This document shows positions 12,329 through 24,340 of a stretch of DNA of 64,000 nt, in pieces. Made by a program: the position numbers and the translations under genes. The stretch lies in assembly GCF_013373865.1 (NCBI RefSeq), contig NC_050472.1:12733913-12797912 (forward strand). The letters run 5' to 3'. Every line of letters begins with the position of its first letter. Positions within the stretch are counted from its first letter, which is position 1. The notes below the pieces were generated by a model. That model worked only from the letters and a program-made list of their open reading frames with translations. It ran no database searches and had not been told where the DNA came from. Source of the DNA: Monomorium pharaonis. Its lineage: Eukaryota > Arthropoda > Insecta > Hymenoptera > Formicidae.

Positions 12329-12472
12329 GGACGGGATTCATAGACCGATCTTAAGCTCAAGCATTGTCTTAAGTCTAGCTTCGAGCCGACTTGAGACTTA
12401 CTTAACCAATGAAATAACAGCATTGACGTCTCAAGCTGGAACTTGAATAAGATTCGACTATGAATTCCGGCC
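12329..12472. mobile_element. GGCCGG-type MITE, GAAATAACAG subfamily
   Basis: The left end GGACGGGATTCATAG and right end TATGAATTCCGGCC flank the CCAATGAAATAACAG centre. It follows a 20-bp scrap of the CCCAGTGAACACAG terminus (12307-12327), so it sits inside or beside a remnant of that element. Confidence 0.65.
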
Positions 12473-12590
12473 TTTATCTGTCCATGGCAAAATGTAATAC
12501 TATAGCGCATGCGCTATGGCTTCTGCATTCTGCCTTATGGCTCCTGTAATTTTATGTGCTTCCACCTTTACTATGTTTATTAAAGACCTA

Positions 12591-13017
12591 GGGTGCGTTC
12601 CGTTTCACGCATAGACCGCATGAGACGACAACGCATCGCATGAGCGCATGAGTCCGTTCCGTTTCTCTATGCGCAAAACCAAAATGGCTGTCGCGCATAG
12701 ACATCGCATGAGCTGCCTCACCTCGAGAGCTGAGGCAGTCCATGGCCGGTATTCATAATCAAATCTTATTTCAAGATCGTCTCAAGCAATGTCTTAAGAT
12801 GCTAATACGGCTCTGTGATTGGTTGATGGCATCTTAAGACAGTACTTAAGATGATCTTAAATATAAGACCCGACTATGAATACCAGCCCATGTGTTCTCA
12901 TGCGCTGCGTGGTGGGGCGCGGGAGACCATTCCCATGCGCGCATGAATTGCGCATGGAGTGAAACGGAACGATCTTCAAGTTTTCCATGCGCTTCATGCG
13001 TGAAACGGAACGCACCC
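12591..13017. mobile_element. GGGTGCGTTCCGTTTCACGC MITE
   Basis: Inverted termini GGGTGCGTTCCGTTTCACGC and GCGTGAAACGGAACGCACCC bracket 427 bp that is split by a nested GGCCGG-type MITE (12744-12888). Internal repeats of GCGCATGAG and GAAACGGAACG are visible. Confidence 0.8.
12744..12888. mobile_element. Nested GGCCGG-type MITE with CAT target duplication
   Basis: A 145-bp copy is flanked by CAT at 12741-12743 and 12889-12891, so this family makes a 3-bp duplication. Confidence 0.75.
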
Positions 13018-13949
13018 CTATAATCAAAGAGCGCCAATGGCCCCCCACCATGACTGCTATCCACCATCTTGTACCCATACGGGGACTGGATGGGGGCTGG
13101 GGCCGGGGGCTGGGGTCTGGGGCTGGGGTCTGGAGTAGTGGAGATAGTAAACAATGCGAGCCTGCTCCAAGTTGTACGCAGCCATATAACAGATGCAAAT
13201 TTAATTTTTCTTGTTCTTCCTGAGTGTATCGTCAAAATATATGGTCTGTTCTTTCTAGCTGCACTGTTGCACTGGTGCAATAAGTTAAAATTGGTCTGTT
13301 ATTTTTAGCTGCACTGTTGCACCGGTGCAATAAGTTAAAGTAAGACAAGTATATTTTTTCTCATTCTAACTTATTGCACCAGTGCAACAGTGCAGATAGA
13401 AAGAACAGACCAAGTGAGAAAAAATATACTTGTCTTACTTTAACTTATTGCACCAGTGCAACAGTGCAGATAGAAAGAACAGACCAAGTGAGAAAAAATA
13501 TACTTGTCTTACTTTAACTTATTGCACCAGTGCAACAGTGCAGATAGAAAGAACAGACCAAGTGAGAAAAAATATACTTGTCTTACTTTAACTTATTGCA
13601 CCAGTGCAACAGTGCAGATAGAAAGAACAGACCAAGTGAGAAAAAATATACTTGTCTTACTTTAACTGAAACCATAGCAATTCCTCCTCCATGTATATTC
13701 ATAGTCAAGTCTTATATTTAAGATCGTCTTAAGTACGGTCTTAAGATGCTATCAACCAATCACAGAGCCGTATTAACATCTTAAGACATTACTTGAGACG
13801 ATCTTAAAATAAGATTCGACTATGAATACCGGCCACAGAGCACTCTCCCCTCTTCTTCGCCCAGCGTGGGTACGCAATGGCGGATAAACCATGTGACTCA
13901 AGTGACCAATCAAAATTGTGTTCGCCATTGGCGAATCTTTGATTATAGG
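13017..13949. mobile_element. TIR element immediately upstream of the STIL-like gene
   Basis: The left terminus CCTATAATCAAAGAGCGCCA and the inverted right terminus (TTGGCGAATCTTTGATTATA) match over about 24 bases and bracket 933 bp. Inside are a G-rich run (13080-13140), a 74-bp tandem array and another GGCCGG-type MITE (about 13692-13834). It ends about 110 bases before the STIL-like start codon, so it may lie in that gene's promoter. Confidence 0.6.
13240..13672. repeat. 74-bp tandem array with inverted leading units
   Basis: The word TTATTGCACCAGTGCAACAG begins at 13371, 13445, 13519 and 13593, an exact 74-bp period. Two preceding units (about 13245-13335) are in the opposite orientation, so the array is partly palindromic. 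Confidence 0.9.
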
Positions 13950-14062
13950 TCTTTAATGTTTATGAGAGCACTGGTCGAAAACGCCATAATACCTTTAAAA
14001 AAAGAATAACATTCCGACAAGGTAACGTCGTTGGACACTCTAATAACAGCTAATTTTTTAAC

Positions 14063-17000
14063 ATGCATTATCAGCTTTACGATGACGAAGAGGAATTTGA
14101 ACCCAGAGTTACGCCGAAACCTATAACCAAACACGATGTAAGTTACTCTTTCCGTACAAGGGTGATCGTACCGCACCGTCATTTGGGCATAGCGAACTTA
14201 CGCGGACCTGAGCTCATTGTAATGATGCGGACAAACATACACATAAACATATACACATACACTCATCCATACTGACCCATCTACATATATACGACACATA
14301 CACATATCTACATAACAATCAATGTAGTAAAACCAGTGAAAGAGTATGAGAGAAGGTCCAGTGTTACACGTGCTGCATATCTGTCTTAGATCTACATTAA
14401 GCTCTCAAAACAAAAAAAAGTTACTCTTTCAAATTTATCTTGCCAAATCTTTACCTTTTTTATCCCACGTAACTATATAATACAAAAATATTATAATTTA
14501 CAGTGCGTACTACCGACTGTGCCAGAAGTATCTTTAATCTTTGAGAAATCCACAGTGAAAAATTCAATCGATGAAAGTACTGATTTGTTTAAACCAAGTT
14601 TGTTGAGACCATTACAGAATACTGATGGTGTCACAGAAATCATTGATCCTACGTTGCCTGTTTCACATGATCCTAATTCTTATGCAGCATGGAAGGAACA
14701 AAATTATTCTAAAGAGATTAATCCTACAACATGTCTTTTGCGATTATGTAAAAACACTCGTAACTGTAATCATACATTAAATTTACAAAAATCTTCTGTA
14801 CAAAAGCAACAAGAGCAATCAGATAATAATGAGAAGCAAAAATTACAAAATGCTAATAAGAATGATAGAATATATGAGAAAAGTGTGAAATTTCAATGTT
14901 CCAATATAGAGAATTCTTGTGATCCCAAAAGTAAGACTCATTTATCTTCGGACAAGAAGCACTCTTCTGATTTTCTACAAAGAGCAACACTCAATGTAAT
15001 TGAACATACTTTAGGAACTTCGGGTCCTAATCCAAATATGTTGAAAAAATCTCAAAATTTTCAGATTCCACATAATGGATGTCAGCAATTTCCCCTCAAT
15101 GTATCCTCTCAATGTAGCTACTCAAATTGTAATACAGATAATAACGAAACAGTAAAAACTCTATTGCAACTTGTAAATAGCCAAAATGAACAAATAAAAA
15201 GTTTACAACTTCAGATAAATAGATTAGTAAGAATGCAGGAAGAAAATTTCAAGAATAAATCAACATGTTCGTGTTTGCAGCCCCTTGCAAATCAGGTATT
15301 TAAATATCCGATTAATTGTTACGATACTGGTCTTGCTTCATCTCTTGCACAGTCTCAAAATCAAGATTTAAAGAAAAGCACAGTCTCGCAGAGTGCATCT
15401 GTTGTAGAAAAACAAAATGTAGAGAATTTTGGTGAAAATAAGTTGGAAACAGCCTTGTTGGAACAGCCATCAAAAAAGGCTTTTATGGAGCAAAAGGTTT
15501 CTATCGGCGTTATGACCAGTTTTGAATTTACTGTGCAAAATAGTCCGTTTCTAATAGACTCTGAATTATCTGAAAAAAGGGATGCTCACAGAGAGGGTAA
15601 TAATATTAGCAGGACAAATACTGTGAATATATGTGATGCAACAGAACCTATTAATAAGTACAAAAATACATATATGCGCAAGTCTGGAGTAGCACAATTG
15701 GAGAACATAATCGAAGATTCAGAAAGTTACTTATCCTCTAGCCAACAGCAAAGTAGTAATTTTAATGCCAATTCCTCCATGAAAGGAACTTCGAAAATGT
15801 ATCAACATCTTTCTACTGATATAAGACAAGAGAAAGCTCATAAAGAAGTATTTAATATAGGTAAAGATAATGTAAACAAACAAGTACAGAATGCAAGGAA
15901 TATGTCAAACATATCTATGAATGTAGATTACAGTCCTATTGGGAGTACAAATTGCAGTAAAGCATTTATTGAACAAACCAACGATTATATTGTAGAAGGG
16001 AAAAAGAACGTCTACAAAACAAATGTTAGTGAATATTCTTCACACAACATTCATTTACCAGTAACAGATTATTATTGTAATTACAGAAATAAGGAATATG
16101 GTGCTAATGGCAGACAAATTAAAGACATTAGCGACAGTATGGTTCTGAGTGGAGGTGATCTTAAAATACTTGAAAGACCTCCAACCCCTGAACCAAGTAT
16201 TCATGTTGAGATGCAGGAATATACGAGTGATGACGAGAGTGATAAGCTGAGGCATACTTCTAAAATAGGTTGGACTTTCTACAACAATGTTTTAGGACAA
16301 GTTAATGAAATTTTACAAAATTCTGCTATTATAAGTAATAAAGAGCTAAATCATGCTAAAGTAGCACCTAATAATGAACAAGAAAATGATATGAAAACTC
16401 GAACGGCACTGAATACTGTTAAAACAGCTACTTTGGAACAACTTCGAAAACTTGGGATTAGTCTAATTGAAACTAACGAATACAAGGAATCCAATAATAA
16501 TAACACGTATGTATTTATATTAATTTCATTTTCTATAAATTTTTATTTTAAATATTTTAAATAATAAAATTTACTTCAAATAATTAAACTTTGAATTAAA
16601 ATGCAGATTATTTTTTAAACAAAAACTTATAATAAGTTATTATTAAAATAACAATAATGCCCAGTCCAAATATAGTGTGTACAGAATGTTAATTTATTTA
16701 TGCCTAAGTATAGAATGTTATTATTTTGCAATGCATGAAAAAGTGATTGTTATTTTGTTTGTTTTTTTTCCACTTACTGATCATATTACTGTAGGTGTAC
16801 TGTGATTTTCTTAGACCAAGTAAAGGACAAATCTGAAAATTTTAAGGTGTTCCTACATGTTTTTAAAATCATTTTAGCTATTAAGAATCTGTGCATTATA
16901 AAATTTTTTGCACAGTATACTAAAATAAAATATTGTGTAGTTTTTTACATAGTAGTTAAGATTGGTTTGGCTATGTTGAACCAAATCCTTTTTAAACCTG

Positions 17001-17958
17001 AAATATAGGTTCAAAACAGATCTAATTTGAATTTGAAAAATAAAAATTAAAAAATTTTATTAAAAGACAAATAATATTATATAAAACTAAATTTGTCAAT
17101 TGTTTTCATAAAAATTTGTTCATTAGTACATTAGACATTTGAATGTTAATTAAAAAAGACTTCTTACAATATTATTTAAACAAAAGACAAAAACTAATAA
17201 ATGTAAAGGTTAGGACTGGATATATCAAATAAAGGACTGTCTTTTACAATAAAAGATATATTCGTATGATCACCATTCGTATATTATAATACTGATGATG
17301 ATGATGTGATGATAATGATAACAGTAAAAAATAATTATAGCACCTTGATTGATTTTCTTTTAAGGTTAGACTTTGATTCATCTTTTTATCCCCGTTTGGA
17401 TCATCATGCAAATATAACACATGCTACTAGTATTGCAAATGAAACAAATACAAGTATGCATATGAAAGCATTGGCAACAAAATATTTAAGTGATGAACAA
17501 TTGGCCGATGTAGAGTGGCAAAAACAAGAATCATCTTCATTGAAACATCTTATGCTGAGTAATATGCAAGGAACCAATATGTCGTTAGCTACAATGCATT
17601 ATTTAGAAAGATATCAACTTCTCCCAGGAAGGAATAATGTTCAACCCGAAGGTGAGTCACGGTACAAGTGTGTAACAATTTAAATAGAATTAAAATGTGT
17701 GTGTAAAAGTGATAAAGTTATATATTATATTTAAATTTTTGTTATGCTTATACTAATACATAACACTCATATTATTATATTTATTTTCCAGATACTAATC
17801 AAATATATGACAAAATCTCATCTAAACATGATTTTAAACCAATGACTACAAATAAAAATCCTGCGTTGCGTCGATTTCCTTTTGTACAAACGTCTGGAAC
17901 TTGTCCTAGTAAAATATTGGATCTTTCAACTTTAAAGCGACAACCGAAATTATTATAA
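14063..17958 (+). CDS. STIL/Ana2-like centriole duplication protein
   Basis: I predict four exons (14063-14137, 14504-16506, 17365-17651, 17792-17958) with consensus GT-AG introns, giving 843 residues in one frame. A predicted coiled coil spans residues about 240-275 (LLQLVNSQNEQIKSLQLQIN), in the place of the STIL/Ana2 oligomerisation coil. A short conserved block reads KVSIGVMTSFEF and a proline-rich patch reads ERPPTPEP. Near the C terminus (about 734-787) a segment with MSLATMHYLERYQLL resembles the STAN motif, which is phosphorylated by PLK4 and recruits SAS-6 during centriole assembly. The rest is low-complexity and polar, as expected. The N-terminal folded domain of vertebrate STIL is not obvious; the first exon is tiny and other 5' exons could be missed. 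Assignment rests on motif resemblance only. Confidence 0.72.
16507..17364. other. Intron of the STIL-like gene
   Basis: AT-rich sequence lies between a GTATGT donor and a TTTTAAG acceptor. I see no repeat ends or genes in it. Confidence 0.6.
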
Positions 17959-17991
17959 GCTTTAAATCAAGTTATCAGAAAAAAATAATTT

Positions 17992-18060
17992 TTATTATGT
18001 ATTATACAACATACTTTTATAAAAATTATATAAATAAAAATTTAAAGTGCAAATTTAGAT
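17992..18060 (+). terminator. Probable polyadenylation region of the STIL-like gene
   Basis: An AATAAA hexamer in ATATAAATAAAAATTT lies about 75 bases after the stop at 17958. The AT-rich tract after it fits a 3' end. Confidence 0.5.
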
Positions 18061-18123
18061 ATAACATAACAGAGACTCAAATTTACTCACAATCGGTGAA
18101 GCTTGGAAACCTTAATGGCTTGA

Positions 18124-18483
18124 CCCAGACAATATGCTCTAGATAGCATAAAATATTTATAAGAAGGAAAATATTTATGATAAATATTTTGTACATATTT
18201 TTATGTCCGAGTTTGTCAGATATAAAGAAAATTATGATAAATATTTATGAAAATATTTAAAATATTTATACTATTAATATCAAAGAATATAAAAAATATT
18301 TCAAGTTCATTACCATAAATAATTTTCAGTACATTTTAAAAATATATTCTATAGTTGATAATTTTTGTATCATTTCTAAATGGTTTATGAAAAATAATTA
18401 TATAATCTTTAAAAAATATTTTTTGGAAATAAATTTGTAAAATATTTATAAATATTTATGATAATATTCTGTGCTATTTGGGG
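18124..18483. mobile_element. AT-rich CCCAGACA MITE
   Basis: It starts CCCAGACAATATGCTCTAGA and ends with the inverted GTGCTATTTGGG. The interior is made of AAATATTTATAAATATT words. It is related to the AT-rich block inside the CCCAGGTAGC elements and to 55497-56720. Confidence 0.6.
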
Positions 18484-19007
18484 GACATGTCTCGAAGACA
18501 TCTAAAAGACATCTTCCATGACGTCTTTAAGCACTAAAATACTACATTGCGCGCGCCATTTAGCCTTCTCTTTTCTCTTTTTCATTTTCTTTTTGCAAAA
18601 GTCACTGTTTCTTCTTCCAATTTCTTATCTCAATTTATTTTTTTCTATTTATCTATCTCTTTCTTTTCCGACTTTTTTGATGTTAACATTTTAAAGATTA
18701 TTTGATCTATTATTTATGTATTATTATAAAATAAAATTTTTAATTAAGTCATAAATTATATTTTAATGTTGTTCCCTACTTTTCTCTCTCTCTCTCCCCT
18801 CCCCCTTCCCCCTCTATCTATCTATCCATCTATTCATCTATCTATCTATCCATTTATCTATCTATTCCCTTTTATATTACCTTTTCTTTTCCTGCTCTCT
18901 TCGCTTCGGAAAGTACGCGAAATGTCAAATTAATATTAATTATTCCTTATTTTATTTTATTTTCCTCTATAACAAACAATTGACAATTTTACTTGATATT
19001 TTACCTT
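18484..19007. repeat. Pyrimidine-rich tract with TCTA microsatellite
   Basis: Long CT-rich runs (CTCTCTCTCCCCTCCCCC) and imperfect TCTA/TCCA tetranucleotides occur around 18780-18870. No gene is seen. Confidence 0.7.
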
Positions 19008-19906
19008 CCCAGATAACAGAGATGAACAGAAATTCCTAAAGAAGTCATTTTAGTGAATATTTGGAGAAGTAGAAAAATGAATACATAAAGAATTCTTAAG
19101 GAATTAGTCACAATGAGTTCACATTGAAGTATTCCTTAAGAGTTTATTGCAATGAATACCTCGCGATTTATTATTTGGAATACTTTGAGTATTCATCAGA
19201 AATTACTCGAGTGTTTGAATAATCTCAATTACATTTTTATAATTATATATCGCTTAATAAATGCTAATTTAGACTTTTATACACGAAATGCGCTATATAT
19301 AATTAACAAAACAATATATTAACAAATATGTATGCATAAACAAGAAGTGTTCATGGATCATCACGGGGCGTTAGGATGCGTACGGTCTTCGAAGTCAAGC
19401 AACGGTGGCGATGGTTAACACTTGGATGGGTGACCGTTTTTTCAGGTACAGAAGTTAAACATGCTTTAACAGGTACGACTATGGCTCGGCTGAAACATGG
19501 TATAATCTTCTTCCTCTTACAAAATTAATCAGAATTTTTTATTTTTTAAATTTTTCTGAGAAACGTTTCAATATTATAAAAATCGGAACATTTATCAGAA
19601 ATCTTGAAAATAAATTTTTTAATTCCGTTTGAGATATCTACTTGGAGAAATCCTAATGAATATCTTTAAGAAGTTCTGAGAAATTCCAACAAGTAATTCA
19701 ATATGAATACTTTAAGAAGTTCTGAGGAATTCTAACAAATAATTCTATATGAATACTTCAAGAAGTCCTGAGGAATTCGAATCACGGTGCATGTAACTTC
19801 CTACGTTATTCTTAAAGTATTCTTCTATGAATTCCTCAGAAATTACTGTTCAGAAAGAAAGACTATACTTTTATGTATTCTTTAAGAAGACACTGTATTA
19901 TCTGGG
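19008..19906. mobile_element. CCCAGATAACAG TIR element with 5S-like core
   Basis: An 899-bp element has ends CCCAGATAACAG and TATTATCTGGG, flanked by TT at 19006-19007 and 19907-19908. Subterminal arms repeat AGAATTC/GAATTC and ATTCCT words. The core contains a 5S-rRNA-like segment at 19355-19490. This uninterrupted copy reveals the empty site for the insertion at 2614-3887. Confidence 0.75.
19355..19490 (+). other. 5S rRNA-like segment inside TIR element
   Basis: CGAAGTCAAGCAACGGTGGC followed by CTTGGATGGGTGACCG closely resembles the central region of animal 5S rRNA, including the box A/C part of the internal promoter. The 5' third and the 3' end do not match well, so it is a derived copy and not a functional 5S gene. 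Confidence 0.65.
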
Positions 19907-20199
19907 TTCTTATTTTTTCTTTTTCTCCCTCTCTCTCACTCTCTAATCTCTCTTCTTCTTTTCTGAAAAAATTCATGCTGTCAGATACGTAAAATACGCT
20001 AACTGTTAAAATATATTATTTTAAATTAAATTTTTATTTAAATTATATGTTAATGTTATTTGCTATTTTATTATATTACTTGATGTTTTTCCTTATTTTT
20101 TTTACACTCTTTCCTTTCTCTTTCACTCTCTTTCTGTTCTTTCTTTCTACAAAAGTCGCTGTTCCTCTTTTTAAATTCTCTCTCATTCTCTTTCTCATT

Positions 20200-20332
20200 G
20201 CTCTAGTTTACACCGAGCACTTGGTACGCGTATCAAGAGTAGTGAATTTAAGCTGATCAGCCAATGATTAAACACATTCACTAGTTATTTACTATTTGAT
20301 ACGCGTACCAAGTGCTCGGTGTAAACCAGAGC
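20200..20332. mobile_element. 133-bp hairpin MITE
   Basis: Inverted ends (left GCTCTAGTTTACACCGAGCA, right inverted GCTCTGGTTTACACCGAGCA) are flanked by ATT on both sides. Preceding sequence from 19907 is CT-rich low complexity without genes. Confidence 0.75.
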
Positions 20333-20388
20333 ATTGCTATATGTACATAGAGCTTGTATTAATGGAGGGGCCATTGCTATATGCCGGA

Positions 20389-20797
20389 GTCCGCGCGGGG
20401 AGAATTGACGGAGACATGAATATATTCTCATATATTCCTGTCTCTTTTCGTGTTGGACATCCTCACCACTCCGTTTTCTAGAAGAAAAGAAGCGCACATG
20501 CGAGCGGTACGACAGGTACGAGCCTACCTACTTGGTGCCTACTTGAGCGTCGGGTTGTTACAATTAGTACAAAAAATTTTTACATACGAAAGTAATACTG
20601 TGCATTTATTGATTGGCATGCATCTTTTAGATTCTAAATTATGTACCATTTAATGAATGCACAGTGTTATCTTTGTAAGCAATTTTTTTTCGTACGAATT
20701 CGAGAATCGGGCCTCAGATTGTATAGTTACGAATCTGTTCTCACACGAAAAATGACAGAATATATCCATCTCTCTGTCGATTCTCCCCGCGCGCGTC
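20389..20797. repeat. Interrupted palindrome, possible TIR element
   Basis: GCGCGGGGAGAATTGACGG near 20394 is mirrored by CGTCGATTCTCCCCGCGCG-type sequence near 20778, and GAATATATTC-type flanks are also mirrored. The middle holds CGTACGAATTCGAGAATCGG. No real gene is seen; the 60-85 residue ORFs here are antisense pairs across the palindrome. Confidence 0.45.
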
Positions 20798-21019
20798 GCG
20801 ATGCACCAAGGCCTATAAGGAAAGTTGTGCCAATACCGCTCTCGATTGTGATTGGCTCCGCCATTTTCCGTTAAACTTCCGGTAGTTTTAGGCATTTCCT
20901 GCACAATTTGGCAATCTTGGTATAGCTATCATCAATGCATTAACATCAGTATTTTGTGTATCCGTATAAAGCAAAGGGTTTATATTAAAGATATTTTAAT
21001 TATACTATTGAAATTGTAA

Positions 21020-21200
21020 TATAATTGTAAATAAAATAAATATGATTGAAAATGCTGTAGAATAAAAAAAGGATATATTTGTAAATGTAACCTTAAAAAT
21101 GCTGAAAAACTTCAGCATTTTTGAGATTACATTTACAAATATATCCTTCCTTTATTCCATAGCATTTTCAATCACATTTATTTTATTTACAATTATATAT
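21020..21200. repeat. Hairpin repeat around AAAATGCTG
   Basis: About 75 bases including GATTGAAAATGCTGTAGAAT are mirrored downstream (ATTCCATAGCATTTTCAATC), forming one long stem of about 180 bp. Confidence 0.75.
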
Positions 21201-21204
21201 CTAT

Positions 21205-21502
21205 ACAGGGTGTCTGGTATTTTTTTATGGGATGTTTATGAGCAGGTAGAGCGCATGAAACTGAACAGAAAAGTCCTTACCGTTTTTCCATTTTCGCAAT
21301 AGTTAACAAGTTAGTGACTTGTAAAATTTTCTGTATTAGCCCGGCCTACCGGCAAATGCAAGCGTGCTGAGCGCCCGGCCGCGGCGGCCGTCCCTTTCTA
21401 GCGCTTGAACCTTGAGATTGCTAGGCGCGCGGGGGGAGTTGTTACAACAAGCGACAATGGCTACGCACAAGCGACGCGTAATGCTAAATTCTCCCTTTGA
21501 GT
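21205..21502. other. Gene-poor segment with GC-rich block
   Basis: It begins ACAGGGTGTCTGGTATTTTT, a phrase typical of dispersed repeats, and includes a GC-rich block (about 21335-21445) ending near GGCGCGCGGGGGGAG. A similar GC word occurs near 36762. No gene is supported. Confidence 0.4.
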
Positions 21503-22432
21503 TATGATAGTTCTTTACGTTTTTTAATGAAAATAAAATGTTTTAACGACAAAAAGTATGTGTGGACGTGTACATACATGTGTACAAAAAATATCAGTTT
21601 TAATGCTTAAAGAAGTGATTACTAAATTTATTTTTTTAATAAATAACAATTATTTTTAATAAAAAATATTTTTTTGATGATAGTCTTAAACGTCGTAAAC
21701 GGTCATTATAAATTTTAAAAGAAGCTGTTATCATATGCTCGAAACAAAATTTATGCTTCTTCAAAAAACATTAGAAAATTTTATCGATTAAAATGGAAAT
21801 GACAACCAAATAAAATGTTTGTTTCAACTTTATATTCTTAATTAAAAATTAAATAACTAGGATATTTATATTTTTAATAAAATTAATCCTTATACATACA
21901 TACGCGAGCTAAAGAATAATCACTTTGTGACAGGAAAATGATTATGCCTTAGTTCCGCGATTTTATATCACTATTACTATTTACGCTGATTACTATACAC
22001 GTACACGTAAAAAAATATGATTCTAGTTAAAAAAAAATCAATTATTCACTTTTAATTTTATTTTTTTAAATAATTATTTTATCTTTAATGACTGAAAAGA
22101 GTATTCTGTTGATAATAAACACCACACTTTACATAAAACAAATAATGTTTAACATTTTCGCGTATGTACACACACATACACACACACACACACACACAAA
22201 TTCCACACAAATTACAAACCAATTCTTGAATTAAGGAATAATCATTTTCCTGTCACAAAGTGATTATTCTTTAGCTCGTGTATGTATGTATCCCCCCCTC
22301 CACACACACACACATTACATACTAAAATTTTCTTAAATTAAATATTGTTTATAAGTTTTCAAACATTTAATAAATTCATATATTCGTAAATTTACACGGA
22401 GAAAATTTTATAGTAAAATTATCCCACATAGA

Positions 22433-24340
22433 AATTGGCATCCAGTGGATGTCCAATGGACGTCCATTAAACCTCCATAGATCCATGGAACGTCTATGTC
22501 CATGGTGGAAGTCAGATGGACGTCCATTAGAGGTCTAGTAAACTTCCTTAGCTCCATTGGAGGTTTACCTCCATGGCGGAAGTTAGCTAGACGTCCATTA
22601 GGGATCCAGTAAACTTCCATGGCTCCATTGAAGATTTATCTCCATGGCGGAAGTTAGACAGACGTCCATTAAAGATCCGGTAAACGTCCATAGCTCCATT
22701 GGAGGTTTACCTCCATGGTGGAAGTTAGATAGACATCCATTAGGGATCCATTAAACATCCATAGCTCCATTGGATGTTTTCTTCCATAGTGGAAGTTAGA
22801 TGGACGTTTATTAGGGATCCACTAAACTTCCATAGCTCTATGGAACATTATTTTTATGATGGAAGTTAGATAGACATCCATTAGGAATCCATTAAACATC
22901 CATAGCTCCATTGGATGTTTTCTTCCATAGTGGAAGTTAGATGGACGTTTATTAGGGATCCACTAAACTTCCATAGCTCTATGGAACATTATTTCCATGA
23001 TGGAAGTTAGACAGACGTCCATTAAGGATCCATTAAACTTCCATAGCTCTATGGAACATTTACTTCCATGATGGAAGTTAGATAGACGTCCATTAGGTAT
23101 CCATTAAACTTCCATAGCTGTATGGAACATTTATTTTTATGGTAGAAGTTAACCCAGACAACACGCTTGTCAGAATGAAAACTTTAAGAGAACTTTTTAA
23201 AGAAAACATTTAGATATCTTGGAAATGATGTCCAAATGGTAACATTTATCAGAGACGTCTGCTAAGAGAGGTCTTTGAGATATCTCATGGAAGAATTTCA
23301 TTTAAGTTTCTTGAAAATGTTATCCTTATGATATCAGCTTAATATCTCATAAAAGATATCACAATGCTGTCCGATTTTTGAGCCGTCCATGCGCGTCGTA
23401 GTTGACTCAGAAATCAGACAACACTATAACATCCTGAATGAGAGATCCATTTGATATTAAAAAAAAATTATTATAAAGATAATGTTTTCAAAAATAACGG
23501 TTTGTCTACAATTACTGCGCACAAAAAAATGCACAAAATCTAAATTTATCATGTACTGAATACAAAAACAGAATAATAAGTGTACTATTCAATTTTTCTT
23601 AGAATATATGATCTATATAGTTAAAATTATCTAATTAACTATTTGAACGCTTCAAAGTATTAATGCTAAATAGATCGCAATTTCCATCAAATTATTAAGG
23701 TTATGGAAAAAGAAATTTAACAATGAAATTAATAAGTAAATAAATTAATGCTATTTATTTTTAATGTTTTGCAAAATTTAATTGCTTTTATAAAAAATAA
23801 TATAATTGCGTCAGTTTATAACATATATGTATATGTGGACAATAACAAGTACCCATATCGATGAGTCAAATTGGCATAGCGGATAGAGTACAAGGTTCGT
23901 AATCCTAAGGTCCCGGGTTCAAAACCAGAGGCAAGTAAGAATAAAATAAAATAATATAATTTAAATTTAATTAATTAATAAAAATTTGTCCTAAATTTAG
24001 TATGTACTGTTGATAAAAATAATTTAAAAGAAATAAAATTTTTATTTTAAATTTTTATTTTGTCAATCATCTATCGAGGCTCCATGAAGCTTCTACTAAT
24101 GATCCACGAAACGTCCGTCAGTCATCCATCGAGGCTCCGTGAAGCCTCTATTAATGATCCACACAACGTCTAATAGACCTCTTTGACGACCTCTAATGAA
24201 GATCTAATGGACGTCCACAATGCGGAACTGTGGATTTCTAATGGCTCTATATTGGACGTCTAATGGACGTCCACTGGAAGTTTATACTTCCATGGCAGAC
24301 GTCCATTAGACATCTACTGGAGGTTTTATTTCTATGTGGG
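22433..24340. mobile_element. CCCACATAGAAATTGG TIR element with 71-bp array
   Basis: Inverted ends CCCACATAGAAAT and ATTTCTATGTGGG are flanked by AT on both sides (22431-22432 and 24341-24342). The left arm is a 71-bp tandem array identical in kind to 6111-6450, so that split host belongs to the same family. A second repeat beginning CCCAGACAACACGCTTGTC at 23153 is inserted in it and carries a tRNA-like segment. Confidence 0.75.
23865..23935 (+). other. tRNA-like segment
   Basis: AAATTGGCATAGCGGATAGA (A box) and GGGTTCAAAACC (B-box-like) have the same layout as at 33150-33230. Confidence 0.5.

Noticed and set aside
12846..13308. Several overlapping ORFs of 78-144 codons on both strands
   Set aside because: They follow palindromic MITE termini and a G-rich run; no domain-like sequence and both strands are equally open.
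13240..13672. CRISPR-like array
   Set aside because: The 74-bp units are contiguous with no unique spacers; this is a eukaryotic satellite.
20041..20256. Hydrophobic 69-codon ORF resembling a membrane protein
   Set aside because: It translates a CT/TTTC low-complexity tract and the arm of a hairpin MITE.
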